From: Terriglobia bacterium
GTDB taxonomy: Bacteria; Acidobacteriota; Terriglobia; Terriglobales; Acidobacteriaceae
Length of the DNA stretch: 64,000 nt
Reading direction: 5' to 3'
Assembly: GCA_020073215.1 (NCBI GenBank)
Contig: JAIQFO010000012.1
Span: 1 to 64,000 of the forward strand
Shown: in pieces, positions 1 through 9,103 of the stretch
Position numbering within the stretch: position 1 is the stretch's first letter
How the letters are laid out: each line of letters starts with the position of its first letter
The notes under the pieces: generated by a model
What the model was told of the DNA's origin: nothing
Seen by the model: only the letters and a program-made list of their open reading frames with translations
The model's database searches: none
Position numbers and translations under genes: made by a program

Positions 1-210
1 AATCAGGTACGCCGCGGTGAAGGTGCGGTCGCGGTCGCGTGTGGCGCGCACCTTTTGGATGGGCTGGATGTAGTCGTCCTTATAGCTCCACAGGTCGACC
101 ACCGCCTTGTCGTCAGTCGAGGCGTCGGCGGCGGCATCGTCCTTCTTTTCGGGAGGGCTGTCGGTATTGGCGTTTGCGCGAGCGCCGGTAGCCGACGAAA
201 TCCTTGCCAA
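1..210 (-). pseudogene. S9 family (prolyl oligopeptidase-like) peptidase, internal fragment without a start
   Basis: Reading the minus strand from about position 183 to the window edge gives an Asp/Lys-rich linker followed by VDLWSYKDDYIQPIQKVRA and then RDRDRTFTAAYLI. I recognise this as the conserved segment that lies a few hundred residues into S9 (DPP-IV/prolyl-oligopeptidase-type) secreted peptidases of Acidobacteria. The frame is closed by a TGA at 211-213 with no plausible start, and everything upstream is antisense to the multicopper oxidase. The N-terminal few hundred residues are therefore missing. The frame runs open off the left edge of the window. Either the gene was cut by a rearrangement around 150-210 or the contig is chimeric there. 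The family assignment rests on one short motif, but that motif is distinctive. Confidence 0.6.
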
Positions 211-2029
211 TCAGAACCGGGTCCCCGCTGGGGAACTGGAGAATGGTGTGCTCAAAGTCCAACTCGAATTGCGCCGCGGCGCATGGCGTCCTGAGGCGGA
301 CGACGGCCCGCAGCTTTTCGTGCAGGCCTTCGGTGAAGCGGGACGCGCGGCACAGATTCCCGGGCCGCTGCTGCGCATGCCGGCAGGCACAACCGTCCAC
401 GCGATCGTCACCAACAAGCTGCAGATGAAAGCGACGGTATACGGGCTGAATACGCGTCCCGCCAACGACGAGGCCGGTATTGAGATTCCCGCCGGTGGAA
501 GCCGCGAATTCACTTTTGCCGCGGGCGCACCCGGAACTTATTACTACTGGGCGCGGACGACCCAACCTTTCCAGCGCGGCCCACTGACGATCGCGCGGCC
601 CGCGCAGGCTGACACCCATCTCAACGGCGCCTTTATCGTGGACCCCGCCGGTCCCGTTGCTCCCGACCGCGTATTCGTGATCAACGCAATGTTCGCGCTG
701 GCGGACGTCGTTCACCCCACCTTCGAAGTTGTCACCATCAACGGCAAGTCCTACCCGTACACCGAACCCCTGGAATATACGGCAGGCGATACCATCCGCT
801 GGCGCGTCATTAACCCAAGCTTCGCGGAGCATCCAATGCACCTGCACGGTGCGTTTTACCGGGTGCTGAGTCTGGGGACTTCTGAGACGGACACGGCCTA
901 CGCGGACGCCGACCGGCAGTCGGTCGTGACCCAGGACCTCCAGCCCGGGACCACGATGATGATGGATTGGACGCCCGAACATGCTGGACGCTGGCTGTTC
1001 CACTGCCACTTCCAATTTCACTTCTCTACCGATGAACGTGTGCCGGTGTTCAGCCAGGCGGCAGCGAAACCGAACGGCGACTCTGAACCCTCATGTACAC
1101 AGCACCCGCACCACGATGCGATGCACCACGATGCAATGGGCATCATGAATGACATGGCGGGACTGGTACTCACGATCAACGTGAAAGCATCGTCGTTAGT
1201 AACGCAGCGCGCCTCGGCGGAGACGCCGCGGAAAATCGATCTTGTGATCGAGCCGAACGCGGCGGGCGGGAAGTCGCCCACTTTCTCGTGCTCAGTTCGC
1301 GATGGAAAGAAGATCGTGGCCTCGGAGGACAAAGCTGTGGGCCCGCCCATCGTAGTGACGCGAGGAGAACCAACCGAGATTACGGTGGTGAACCACCTCG
1401 ATGCACCGACCACGATCCACTGGCATGGCTTGGAACTCGACAGCTACTACGATGGCGTGGTGGGAGGCGGCGTGGGCGATCAGGTCACACCCGCCATTCA
1501 GCCGGGCGCGAGCTTTGTGGCCCGCTTCACGCCCAGTCGCGCCGGGACGTTCATTTATCACACGCACGCCGCCGATCCGAACCAACTCTCGGGCGGAGTG
1601 TATGGCGGGTTGATCGTGCTGGAGCCGGGCCAGACGTTTGACGCCGAACACGACAAGTTGCTGGTGATCGGCTCGCGTGACGACTCGTTTCTCACCACGC
1701 GCATCACGGTAAACGGTTCGGAAGAGCTCCGCCCGATGGTGTTCAGCCGGGGCGCAAGGTATCGCCTGCGGCTGATCAACATGGCGCCCAATCTCCCGGC
1801 GAACGTTCAACTCGGCCCCAAGGAGCACCCGGCGACGTGGCTTTACCTTGCCAAGGACGGGGCCAACGTCCCGTCGCGGCTGGCGAAGCCGGAGGATGCT
1901 GTGCTGCATATCGCCTCCGGCGAAACCTATGATTTCGAATTCCAACCGGCGGCGCCGGGCGAGATCCCGTTGCAGATCGAGAACGGCGTCAATCAATCGA
2001 AGCTAATCGGCAAGATCGTCGTGCAGTGA
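107..2029 (+). CDS. Multicopper oxidase with cupredoxin domains in permuted order (N-terminus probably lost)
   Basis: Predicted copper-dependent oxidase of the laccase/bilirubin-oxidase superfamily. Copper-ligand motifs are clear: HPMHLHG at about residue 241, HCHFQFHF at about 298, HWHG at about 437 and HTH at about 484, so all the His sites plus the type-1 Cys are present. In an ordinary three-domain oxidase HWHG/HTH come first and HPMHLHG/HCH last; here the order is reversed. An N-terminal cupredoxin domain (about 60-170) has lost its ligands, and a fourth domain (about 540-640) closes the protein. The frame opens at TTG 107 just after an in-frame TAG at 83. The first 20 or so residues are antisense to a peptidase fragment and lack a convincing signal peptide, so the native start has probably been lost. 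It converges on the cytochrome operon with 30 bp between stops. Confidence 0.8.
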   Translation: MSSVEASAAASSFFSGGLSVLAFARAPVADEILANQNRVPAGELENGVLKVQLELRRGAWRPEADDGPQLFVQAFGEAGRAAQIPGPLLRMPAGTTVHAIVTNKLQMKATVYGLNTRPANDEAGIEIPAGGSREFTFAAGAPGTYYYWARTTQPFQRGPLTIARPAQADTHLNGAFIVDPAGPVAPDRVFVINAMFALADVVHPTFEVVTINGKSYPYTEPLEYTAGDTIRWRVINPSFAEHPMHLHGAFYRVLSLGTSETDTAYADADRQSVVTQDLQPGTTMMMDWTPEHAGRWLFHCHFQFHFSTDERVPVFSQAAAKPNGDSEPSCTQHPHHDAMHHDAMGIMNDMAGLVLTINVKASSLVTQRASAETPRKIDLVIEPNAAGGKSPTFSCSVRDGKKIVASEDKAVGPPIVVTRGEPTEITVVNHLDAPTTIHWHGLELDSYYDGVVGGGVGDQVTPAIQPGASFVARFTPSRAGTFIYHTHAADPNQLSGGVYGGLIVLEPGQTFDAEHDKLLVIGSRDDSFLTTRITVNGSEELRPMVFSRGARYRLRLINMAPNLPANVQLGPKEHPATWLYLAKDGANVPSRLAKPEDAVLHIASGETYDFEFQPAAPGEIPLQIENGVNQSKLIGKIVVQ

Positions 2030-2059
2030 AGCGAACCCATCCGCGCAGCCAGCGCACGT

Positions 2060-4183
2060 TTAAGGTGCCGGGCGCGGCGGGTCGGCTGGAGCGTTGGCAT
2101 TTCCACCCTCATCCTTGTAGTCGGCAGGATCGCTGGGCAGTTCCACCAGCCCGGCCCGCCTCAGCGTGCGGAAATATTCCGGCCGCGAATGGCGGTAATG
2201 GTCGGCCGGAATCTTGCCGTCGAGCCAAGCCGTATCCATGGGATAGACCATGGGATCGAAGATCACCAGATAGAAGTGCCAGATGAGGATAGCGAGGGTC
2301 GCCAGCAGCGCCTCATACCAATGCACGGCGGTGGCCGCGTCGGTCACCCACTTCGGAAAATGCCGCAGCGTGAAATTATTAAACCACAGCAGAAAACCCG
2401 AGACTCCCATGACCACCGTGCCCCACAGAAATGCCCAGTATTCCATCTTCTCCGCATAGTTGAATTTCGCGAACTTCGGCTCCTCTTTCGTAAGGCCAAG
2501 GTTGTAGCGGAAGACGTGCAGCATATCCGTAGCGTCCTTGACGGTCGGGATCATGGCCCACAGGAATGAGCGATCGCGTTTCTTCAGCGCCAGATGCACG
2601 AAGTGGTACAAGGTCGCCAGGATCATGACAACGGCCGCGGCCCGGTGCAACCCGCCGCGCACGCCCACACCCGACTCCCACAGCAGCAGCGGCGTCGACC
2701 ACCAGCTCTTGTACTTCAATGCAAATCCCGTGAACACCAGCGTGGGAAAGCTGGCCATGATGCCCCAGTGCGCAATGCGGAACCACAAGTTCATCCGCAG
2801 TACCATGTCGCCAGATTCCCTCCGCGGCTGCCGCCGAATGAGCTTCGCGAGGAAGTCCACCAGATTGTGCAGCAGCATGAAGGCCAGCGTCGCCGGGATC
2901 AGCACCAGGTACGTCCACCGAATCCATTTCACCACCGGGTGACTCTGCCCGCCGTCGGTCGCCACGTGTACTCGCCCGATGGTGAATTTGGCCTCGACTA
3001 CGCCTTTATGACAATGCCCGCAGGTTGTCCGGAGGTTGGCGGCATTGACGGTCGAGCGTGGGTCACTGGAACGAAGAATCGAGTGCACTCCATGACAAGA
3101 AGCGCAGTTCGCCGCCGTCACTTTCCCTTCCTTGAGGGCCAGCCCGTGATAACTCTGGGCGTAAGAAGGCAGCCGGTCCGCCGGCAGATCGTTGCGCAGG
3201 GCCAAGCGCGGGTCGGCATGGCAACGCCCGCAGGTTTGGGCGGAGACATTCACGGCATTCAACAGCGAGCCCGCACTTTTCGGGTCCGTAATCAGGTGCT
3301 CGCCGTGGCAGTCGACGCAAATCGGCACGTCCCCATTCCCCGCCTTGACCGCTTCCCCGTGGACACTCTCGTTGAACTCCCGGGCAATTTCCTGGTGGCA
3401 TTGCGCGCACGTCTCCGGCACTCTCCAGTGATTGACCTTGGACCGAGAGTCGGTGGCGGGATAAATGTCATGACTGCCGTGGCAACTGGAACAGGTTGCC
3501 GCGTCTTTGCCGAGCGCGACCGCCCGCCCATGCACGCTCTGCTTGTAGGAATCCACTGGGTGCACCACTGGAATTTTGTGGCGCGACAAGAACCCGGGAT
3601 CGCTATGGCATTTGGCGCAAGTATCCGGCAGGTTCCTGCGAAAGACGGTCGAGTCCGCTTGCACGGAGGGTTTCACGGTGTGGATGGGGCCGTGGCAGGA
3701 TGCACATTTGGGCGCGTCGGGATCGCCGTTTTTCGCAGCCTGCCCGTGAATACTGGACTTGAGCTGCTTCACTTCCTGCGCATGACAGTCCGTGCACTTT
3801 CCGGGAATCAGATTTTCCGACGTGGTGAGTTCGTGCACGTTTCCGTGACACGCACCGCACGCTGGTTCGCCGAGCATGGAATGGACGCTGGCGGGGGCTG
3901 ATTTGGCTTCCTCCTCGTGGCAGGTAGAGCACTGCACCTTGGTGATTTTGGCGGGATGCGGAAACTCTTTGATGGCGGTGTGGCAGTCCTTGCAACTGAG
4001 AACCGCATGGGCGCTGGCCGCATGTTTTGCTGGATCGACTGCGATGCTCTTGCCGGCGTCGGATTTCGCTCCCGCCTCGCCATGGCACGCCAGACATTCC
4101 TGGTCGGCGGGAGGCAACGACGAAGCCGACGTCCAGCTCAAAGACAAAGCCAGAAAAACCAAAGCAACCCGAGTCGCGAACAC
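2060..4183 (-). CDS. 13-haem cytochrome c fused to a C-terminal cytochrome b561-like membrane domain
   Basis: Electron-transfer protein with a signal peptide (hydrophobic run ALVFLALSLSW), then 13 CXXCH haem-c motifs over roughly 410 residues, then a membrane domain with about five hydrophobic helices carrying conserved His residues. The latter resembles the cytochrome b subunit of formate dehydrogenases and Ni-Fe hydrogenases. The expected role is quinol-linked electron exchange between the membrane and periplasmic haems. The frame stays open to GTG 4252, but GTG 4183 follows an AGAAGG box by 9 bases and gives a standard signal peptide without overlapping the upstream gene, so I prefer it; GTG 4192 is another choice. 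Last gene of the minus-strand operon. The substrate cannot be read from sequence. Confidence 0.87.
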   Translation of the reverse strand: MFATRVALVFLALSLSWTSASSLPPADQECLACHGEAGAKSDAGKSIAVDPAKHAASAHAVLSCKDCHTAIKEFPHPAKITKVQCSTCHEEEAKSAPASVHSMLGEPACGACHGNVHELTTSENLIPGKCTDCHAQEVKQLKSSIHGQAAKNGDPDAPKCASCHGPIHTVKPSVQADSTVFRRNLPDTCAKCHSDPGFLSRHKIPVVHPVDSYKQSVHGRAVALGKDAATCSSCHGSHDIYPATDSRSKVNHWRVPETCAQCHQEIAREFNESVHGEAVKAGNGDVPICVDCHGEHLITDPKSAGSLLNAVNVSAQTCGRCHADPRLALRNDLPADRLPSYAQSYHGLALKEGKVTAANCASCHGVHSILRSSDPRSTVNAANLRTTCGHCHKGVVEAKFTIGRVHVATDGGQSHPVVKWIRWTYLVLIPATLAFMLLHNLVDFLAKLIRRQPRRESGDMVLRMNLWFRIAHWGIMASFPTLVFTGFALKYKSWWSTPLLLWESGVGVRGGLHRAAAVVMILATLYHFVHLALKKRDRSFLWAMIPTVKDATDMLHVFRYNLGLTKEEPKFAKFNYAEKMEYWAFLWGTVVMGVSGFLLWFNNFTLRHFPKWVTDAATAVHWYEALLATLAILIWHFYLVIFDPMVYPMDTAWLDGKIPADHYRHSRPEYFRTLRRAGLVELPSDPADYKDEGGNANAPADPPRPAP

Positions 4184-4215
4184 TTTCAACACCCTTCTTC
4201 CCAATTCAACCGGCT

Positions 4216-5109
4216 CTACCGGTACGCGAACAACATCGCGTAGATAATCCACAGCACAATGCTGAATCCCACCGCCAGCGCTGCCCAGGCGAAGGCTCGG
4301 ATCGTCTGCGTGACGATCGGCTGATAAGCCTCCTCCATCTTCTCCTCCAGCTTTCCGCTGGCGACCAACTCTTCATATTCTCTGGGCTTGTCCCGTTCCA
4401 ATTCTTCCAGCGGCATGCGCCCGGTGAAGACCGTGATGTCCATGGGAAACTTCTCCGGACGCAAATGGGTATTGAAGAAATGCACGGTAAAGATGAAGCC
4501 TGTGGCCAGCAGCGCCTCGTCGCTGTGAATGATGGTGGCGACGTTGAGGAACCATCCCGGCAAGAACCGCGTGAAGAACACCGGAAACCACAGCGTAAGC
4601 CCGGTGGAACCGATCACCGCGATTCCCCAGAACACCGCGAAATAGTCGAATTTCTCCCAGTAGGTCCAGCGCCCGTAGGCGGGCCGCTCGCCCCGGCCCA
4701 CAAACCACTTCAGCGTGCCCACGAACTCCTTCAGGTCCGTTCGGTTCAGCATCATGCTGCCCGGTCCTAGCAACAGCGAACGCCACGTACCGTGCTCTCT
4801 CTTTTTCAACTTGTAGAGGTCCACCAGGTGGGTGACAAAAACTCCGAACATCACCACGGCCGCGGTGCGGTGAATGTAGCCCGCGTTCTCGAATCCCCCG
4901 AGCAGATGAGAAAGCACCGCCGCCCATTTTGTGTAAGAGAACTTCAGCGTCAACCCAGTCAGCGCCAGGCTCATGAAGCTCACGATCATGCAGATGTGCA
5001 GGATCCGCTGCAGACGGGAGAACCGGACAAACTGACGTTTGGCAAGTGCGCTATTAGGCAAAGGCGGCCTTCCTGCTGGCGGATTCTCCAAAACCTGGCC
5101 GCTAGGCAT
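4216..5109 (-). CDS. Cytochrome b561 / formate dehydrogenase gamma-like membrane subunit
   Basis: About 297 residues with at least four strong hydrophobic segments and helix-borne histidines ([43 protein letters not shown]). This is the pattern of di-haem cytochrome b membrane anchors that oxidise or reduce quinones. It resembles the C-terminal domain of the downstream 13-haem protein, suggesting duplication. Start ATG 5109 is supported by AAGGGGG seven bases upstream and by an 8-base overlap with the stop of the 19-haem gene; a longer open frame to 5169 lacks such a signal. The tight spacing argues for co-translation with its multihaem neighbours. Specificity unknown. Confidence 0.85.
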   Translation of the reverse strand: MPSGQVLENPPAGRPPLPNSALAKRQFVRFSRLQRILHICMIVSFMSLALTGLTLKFSYTKWAAVLSHLLGGFENAGYIHRTAAVVMFGVFVTHLVDLYKLKKREHGTWRSLLLGPGSMMLNRTDLKEFVGTLKWFVGRGERPAYGRWTYWEKFDYFAVFWGIAVIGSTGLTLWFPVFFTRFLPGWFLNVATIIHSDEALLATGFIFTVHFFNTHLRPEKFPMDITVFTGRMPLEELERDKPREYEELVASGKLEEKMEEAYQPIVTQTIRAFAWAALAVGFSIVLWIIYAMLFAYR

Positions 5110-7141
5110 TCGTGTCCCCCTTGTCTGCGGGTTTTTCAAGCTCCGCCGCAAATTTCGCTTCCGCGGCACGCAATTCCTGGCGCATCTGGAAAGATCGGGG
5201 CAGCCAAAGCAGCGTGTGCATCCCGCCCACTACAAAGGTCACCACCAGCAGCGCGGTCATGCCCCAGAAGGTATAAAACAGGAACGGGTACCTTCGCGGG
5301 TCGTGGTGCGTGGCGTGTGTCAGGTATCCGGCGAAGCGCCGGGTCGCGCCTGCATGGCACTTTCCGCAGGTGGCCGCCACGTTGACCCGACTCAGGTGCG
5401 AGCGCGGATCGGTCACCGCCAGCACGTCGTGCGCGCCATGGCAGTCGTAGCACTTCGCCGCTTTGGTGGACCCAAGCTTCGAGACCTTCCCGTGGTAGGT
5501 ATCAAAATAGGTCTTGGCGATTTCGGCGTGGCAGCGCCCGCACGTGTTCATCACGTTCAGCCGGAAGCTGTCCTGGTCCGTGCGGTGGATGGCGTGAGCG
5601 GTGTGGCAATCGTTACAAACCGGCAGTGGCTTGCTGTATCCGCTCACCCGCTTGGCATGGATGCTGTTCTCGAACCGCTCCTCGATGCCGTGGTGGCACC
5701 GGCCGCACGTGTCTGGCACGTTGTTGGCGTTGACGCTCGACGCCGGATCGCTCCGGGGAAGGATCTGGTGAGCGGTGTGGCAACTGGTGCAGGTCGCCGT
5801 CACCGTCAGGCCGTTCTTCAGCAGCCTTCCGTGAATGCTCTCGGTGTAGTTGCTGATGATCTCGTGCTGCAACCCGGTGTAGCGCACTGCAGCCTTCTGC
5901 CCCTCGCGGTGACAGCGCGCGCAAAGCCCGGGAATATTGGTCGCAAAGGTCGACGACTGCGGATCCTGTTTGCCAAGGACGGCATGCGTGCCGTGGCATT
6001 CCTTGCAGGTCGGGGCGTTCGGATCATTCTTGCCGTTAAGTTGTCCGTGGATGCTGGTCGCGTACATCTTGCCAATTTCATCGTGGCAGGAGGTGCAGTC
6101 CACCCCGTGGGAGATCGTCTCGCAAGGCCGCACCCGGGAAGCGTTGACTTCCGAGTGGCACTGGCTGCAGGCAATCTTGTTGTGGCGCGAATGGCTGACT
6201 TCGCCCACGCTCACGTACATGGATTTTCCGTCGCGCGCGCGCTGCAGTTTTTCGTCCGCGTGGCAATGCATGCAGTCGGCATTGGCCATGCCCAGCGAAT
6301 AGAAGACGTTCCGGATCTTATGCGGCTGATGGCAGTCCACGCAGGCCGGCAGCACGTTGGCCTGCTTTTCCCAAAGATCTCCGCGAATGATCTTCTGGTG
6401 GACGGTTTCGATTTGCGAGTGGCATTTTGTGCAGGTGGCGGCGATGTTGCGGCGATTGATCGAGGAACCGGGATCCGTATGCGGCAAGATCAAGTGCGGC
6501 GTGTGGCAGGTGGCGCAGTTCGGGGCCACCGACAGTCCCTTTTTCAGCAACGCTTCGCCATGGATGCTCTCGGAGTAATTCTCCAGAATATTGGCCTGGG
6601 GGATGGGGCGATTGCGCGATACCGGAGTTCCTTCGCGATGGCACCCGCCGCAAACGAAGGGTACTTTCAGCGGCGCCACCGCCGACCGGGGGTCCTTCAC
6701 CGGAACGATGTCGTGGTTGCCGTGACAATTTACACAGTGGGGCGCCAGCGGATCCCCGTGCGCAATCGCCTTCCCGTGCAGCGACCGCGCATGTTGCTCC
6801 TTCTCGGTCGAGTGGCACGTGCCGCAATCCACTCGCGCCAGCGGCGTGTCGTGCGGCAAATCTTTCCCTTGCAGGTCGGCATGGCAGCCCGTGCACCCGA
6901 AGCTGGCATGTACGGAACCCGCAAACTTTTTCCCGTCCACATACAGCGAAACCGTTTTGCCGGCTCGCGTCGTGCTCATGCTCTTGTCGCCGTGGCAGGC
7001 GAGACATTCCGCTCCCGGCGGTTCGGCGGCGCGCGCGGGGCGCTCCGAAAACCGAAGTGAGAACGTCGTGGCGAGGAGTATCGCAACGACTACGCCCAGA
7101 CCGGCACGCCACTTCCTCCGCGCATCCATTGTTTCCGCCAT
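5102..7141 (-). CDS. 19-haem c-type cytochrome, membrane anchored
   Basis: A 679-residue protein with an N-terminal signal/anchor (VVVAILLATTFSL), 19 CXXCH motifs by my count from about residue 46 to 610, and one C-terminal hydrophobic helix (FWGMTALLVVTFVVGGM). Repeated modules read SIHG-x(n)-CXXCHxxH followed by DPxSSxN and CGRCH, the architecture of cytochromes with NrfA/DmsE/doxX-like repeated haem-binding domains. It should sit in the periplasm tethered to the inner membrane and act as a haem wire between the cytochrome b subunit and downstream acceptors. Third gene of the operon, between the NapC-like gene and the cytochrome b gene. Whether it is extracellularly exposed cannot be told; no porin partner gene is seen in the window. 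Confidence 0.87.
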   Translation of the reverse strand: MAETMDARRKWRAGLGVVVAILLATTFSLRFSERPARAAEPPGAECLACHGDKSMSTTRAGKTVSLYVDGKKFAGSVHASFGCTGCHADLQGKDLPHDTPLARVDCGTCHSTEKEQHARSLHGKAIAHGDPLAPHCVNCHGNHDIVPVKDPRSAVAPLKVPFVCGGCHREGTPVSRNRPIPQANILENYSESIHGEALLKKGLSVAPNCATCHTPHLILPHTDPGSSINRRNIAATCTKCHSQIETVHQKIIRGDLWEKQANVLPACVDCHQPHKIRNVFYSLGMANADCMHCHADEKLQRARDGKSMYVSVGEVSHSRHNKIACSQCHSEVNASRVRPCETISHGVDCTSCHDEIGKMYATSIHGQLNGKNDPNAPTCKECHGTHAVLGKQDPQSSTFATNIPGLCARCHREGQKAAVRYTGLQHEIISNYTESIHGRLLKNGLTVTATCTSCHTAHQILPRSDPASSVNANNVPDTCGRCHHGIEERFENSIHAKRVSGYSKPLPVCNDCHTAHAIHRTDQDSFRLNVMNTCGRCHAEIAKTYFDTYHGKVSKLGSTKAAKCYDCHGAHDVLAVTDPRSHLSRVNVAATCGKCHAGATRRFAGYLTHATHHDPRRYPFLFYTFWGMTALLVVTFVVGGMHTLLWLPRSFQMRQELRAAEAKFAAELEKPADKGDTNA

Positions 7142-7160
7142 ATCAAACTTTCGGCCCTGC

Positions 7161-8609
7161 TTACTTCATGCCCACATCGCTAAGCACTTTCGGGTTCGCC
7201 TCCTGCACCGCCAGCAAGCTGTGGCATGCCGAACAATCATTGGTAATGGTCTGGCCATCGGCGCTGGTATGACTGCCATCATGGCAGCGGAAGCAGCCCG
7301 GCGAATCGTTGTGCCCAAGATTGTTCGGGTGCGCGCCCCAGGTCACGCGCATGTCCGGGAAGACATTGCGCAGGTAGATCCTCGCCACCTCATCCCCCGC
7401 TTGTTCCACCACCGTGCGCCGCGTCTCGTAGATCTGCGGGTAACTGGCCCGATAGAAATTGTTGAGCTCTTCCTTGATGCGATGTTCCGCCACATCGCGG
7501 GCGGGATAGTCCACCTTTAGAACCTCCACCGCCTTTTTCCTGATGTAGGGAAGCTCCGGGCTGATCCGCCCGAGCGACATGGCCTTGTCGACCGCGTTGT
7601 CCGGCAGATCGAAGGCGTGTGTGGGCCGGTTGTGGCAATCCACGCAATCCATCACCCGATGCTCTCCCTTATCCAATTGTTCTTTGGTGGGCTTGGCATC
7701 GCTGGAAAGGTATTCGGTGGTCTTCCCCTTATCGTCGGTGTAATACACGGCCGGGATCGTCTGCCGCTCAGCGTCGGTCGAAATGTAGCGGATGCGCGCC
7801 ATGTCGGCGAGGTGCCGCCCGTGGATGCCGACCGACCCCTGCCAGGTGCGTCCGCCAACCTTCAGCAGCAAAACGTCGGTCTGGGGCGTGTTCTTTTCGT
7901 CGTCCTTATAGCTGGTATTCACCAGGAACTTGTCCCCGGTAAAACGCTGCGGCCAGTGGCACTGCTCACAGGTCTCGCGCGCCGGGCGCAGGTACTTGAC
8001 CGGCGAAGGAACCGGACGCGAATAGGTGTGAAACGTCACCGCAAACACCTGTCGCAGGCCGGAAAGCTTCGATCGCACAAACCAATCCGCTCCCGGTCCG
8101 ATATGGCAGGCGACACAGTCGACCCGCGAGTGCGGGGAATTTTGATAGGCGGAGTACTCCGGATCCATCACGGTGTGACAAGTCTTCCCGCAGAAGGTCG
8201 TCGAATCCATGTACTCAACGCCACGGTACGACGCGGTAGCAACAATGAGAAGATTGAGCACGCTCGCCGCGGCCACGTACTCCAAGGTATGCCGCACCAC
8301 GGGCAGCGCCAGGTCGATGGCGGGGAAAACCGCCGGCAGTTCTCCGCGGGCGCGCAAACTCCGCCGCCGGAGCCAGATGCCCAGCGGAATCAGCAGTAAT
8401 CCCAGGACAAAAATGCCGGGCAGGATCAGAAAAACCAGCAGGCCAATATAAGGATGCGGCGGCCCTGGCAAGAAGATGTCATAGAACCAGAAGGCGATAG
8501 TGGTCAGCGCCGTGCTTGTTGTTACTACGGCGCCCGTAAGTGTGATCGGATTCTGCCCGAGAAAATAAATGGGTTGCGCCCGTTCCCGGATGCGTTCTCG
8601 CAGATTCAT
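7161..8609 (-). CDS. NapC/NirT-family hexahaem membrane cytochrome c
   Basis: Predicted quinol dehydrogenase of the NapC/NirT type, passing electrons from the membrane quinol pool to periplasmic cytochromes. Two or three hydrophobic segments near the N-terminus precede a first haem site of CX3CH form (FCGKTCHTVMDPEY), typical of this clade in metal-reducing bacteria as I remember it, then CVACHIGPG, CEQCH, CVDCH, CFRCH and CSACH: six haem sites, more than the four of classical NapC. ATG 8609 (MNLRERIRERAQ) is chosen over a GTG at 8651; GGGGAG lies about 12 bases upstream. Nineteen bases separate it from the 19-haem gene. It is the likely quinol entry point of the module. Confidence 0.87.
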   Translation of the reverse strand: MNLRERIRERAQPIYFLGQNPITLTGAVVTTSTALTTIAFWFYDIFLPGPPHPYIGLLVFLILPGIFVLGLLLIPLGIWLRRRSLRARGELPAVFPAIDLALPVVRHTLEYVAAASVLNLLIVATASYRGVEYMDSTTFCGKTCHTVMDPEYSAYQNSPHSRVDCVACHIGPGADWFVRSKLSGLRQVFAVTFHTYSRPVPSPVKYLRPARETCEQCHWPQRFTGDKFLVNTSYKDDEKNTPQTDVLLLKVGGRTWQGSVGIHGRHLADMARIRYISTDAERQTIPAVYYTDDKGKTTEYLSSDAKPTKEQLDKGEHRVMDCVDCHNRPTHAFDLPDNAVDKAMSLGRISPELPYIRKKAVEVLKVDYPARDVAEHRIKEELNNFYRASYPQIYETRRTVVEQAGDEVARIYLRNVFPDMRVTWGAHPNNLGHNDSPGCFRCHDGSHTSADGQTITNDCSACHSLLAVQEANPKVLSDVGMK

Positions 8610-8737
8610 TGGCAACCGCTGCTCCCCTTTCTTCTTCCTTCTATGCGCCACTCACCCAGACACACTTCACACTTGGCCGCGCTCCCTTCCGCAGCGTTGG
8701 ACAATCCCCTAGTCTCGATGGCAAAAAGTGGCCAGAA

Positions 8738-9061
8738 CTATTTCTTCAGGGTGCGGATGTAAGCCACCAGTCCCTTAATCTCTTCTGGCTTCAGCTTATC
8801 CGCATACTTGGGCATCTTGTTCTTGCCGTTCGTGATGATCCCGGTGAGATCGGCGTCCGACATCTTCTGCACTTCGGCAGTCGTAAAATCGTGCGCGCCC
8901 ATCTTCTTCCCCACTGCCGAACCGGTGCCGTCGGCACCGTGGCACATGGCGCATTTTGATTTGAACAGGTCGGCGCTTTGCGCATTCGCCGACAGGGAGA
9001 GGGTGAGAACAACCGCCAATGCGGTTGCAACGGTCAACACTGCGACGCTAACTTTCTTCAT
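8738..9061 (-). CDS. Small secreted monohaem cytochrome c
   Basis: 107 residues: signal peptide MKKVSVAVLTV...ANA, a single CAMCHGADGTG haem site, and the distal Met region (NKMPKYADKL) of class I cytochromes c, ending in the usual C-terminal helix EEIKGLVAYIRTLKK. A soluble periplasmic electron shuttle. ATG 9061 has GGAG seven bases upstream; an open frame to 9145 would add a non-signal leader and is rejected. First gene of the minus-strand electron-transfer operon, directly downstream of a CRP-type site. Probable partners are the NapC-like and 19-haem proteins, or the convergent multicopper oxidase as electron sink (inference). Confidence 0.88.
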   Translation of the reverse strand: MKKVSVAVLTVATALAVVLTLSLSANAQSADLFKSKCAMCHGADGTGSAVGKKMGAHDFTTAEVQKMSDADLTGIITNGKNKMPKYADKLKPEEIKGLVAYIRTLKK

Positions 9062-9103
9062 CTGCAAGCTCCATTCGAGTTTTGGTTGCCCAACACTGTT
9101 GCA

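Noticed and set aside
5039-7060. A 673-codon open frame on the plus strand antisense to the 19-haem cytochrome
   Set aside because: It mirrors the haem-motif spacing of the real gene, has no domain and is an effect of high GC; the minus-strand frame has 19 haem motifs.
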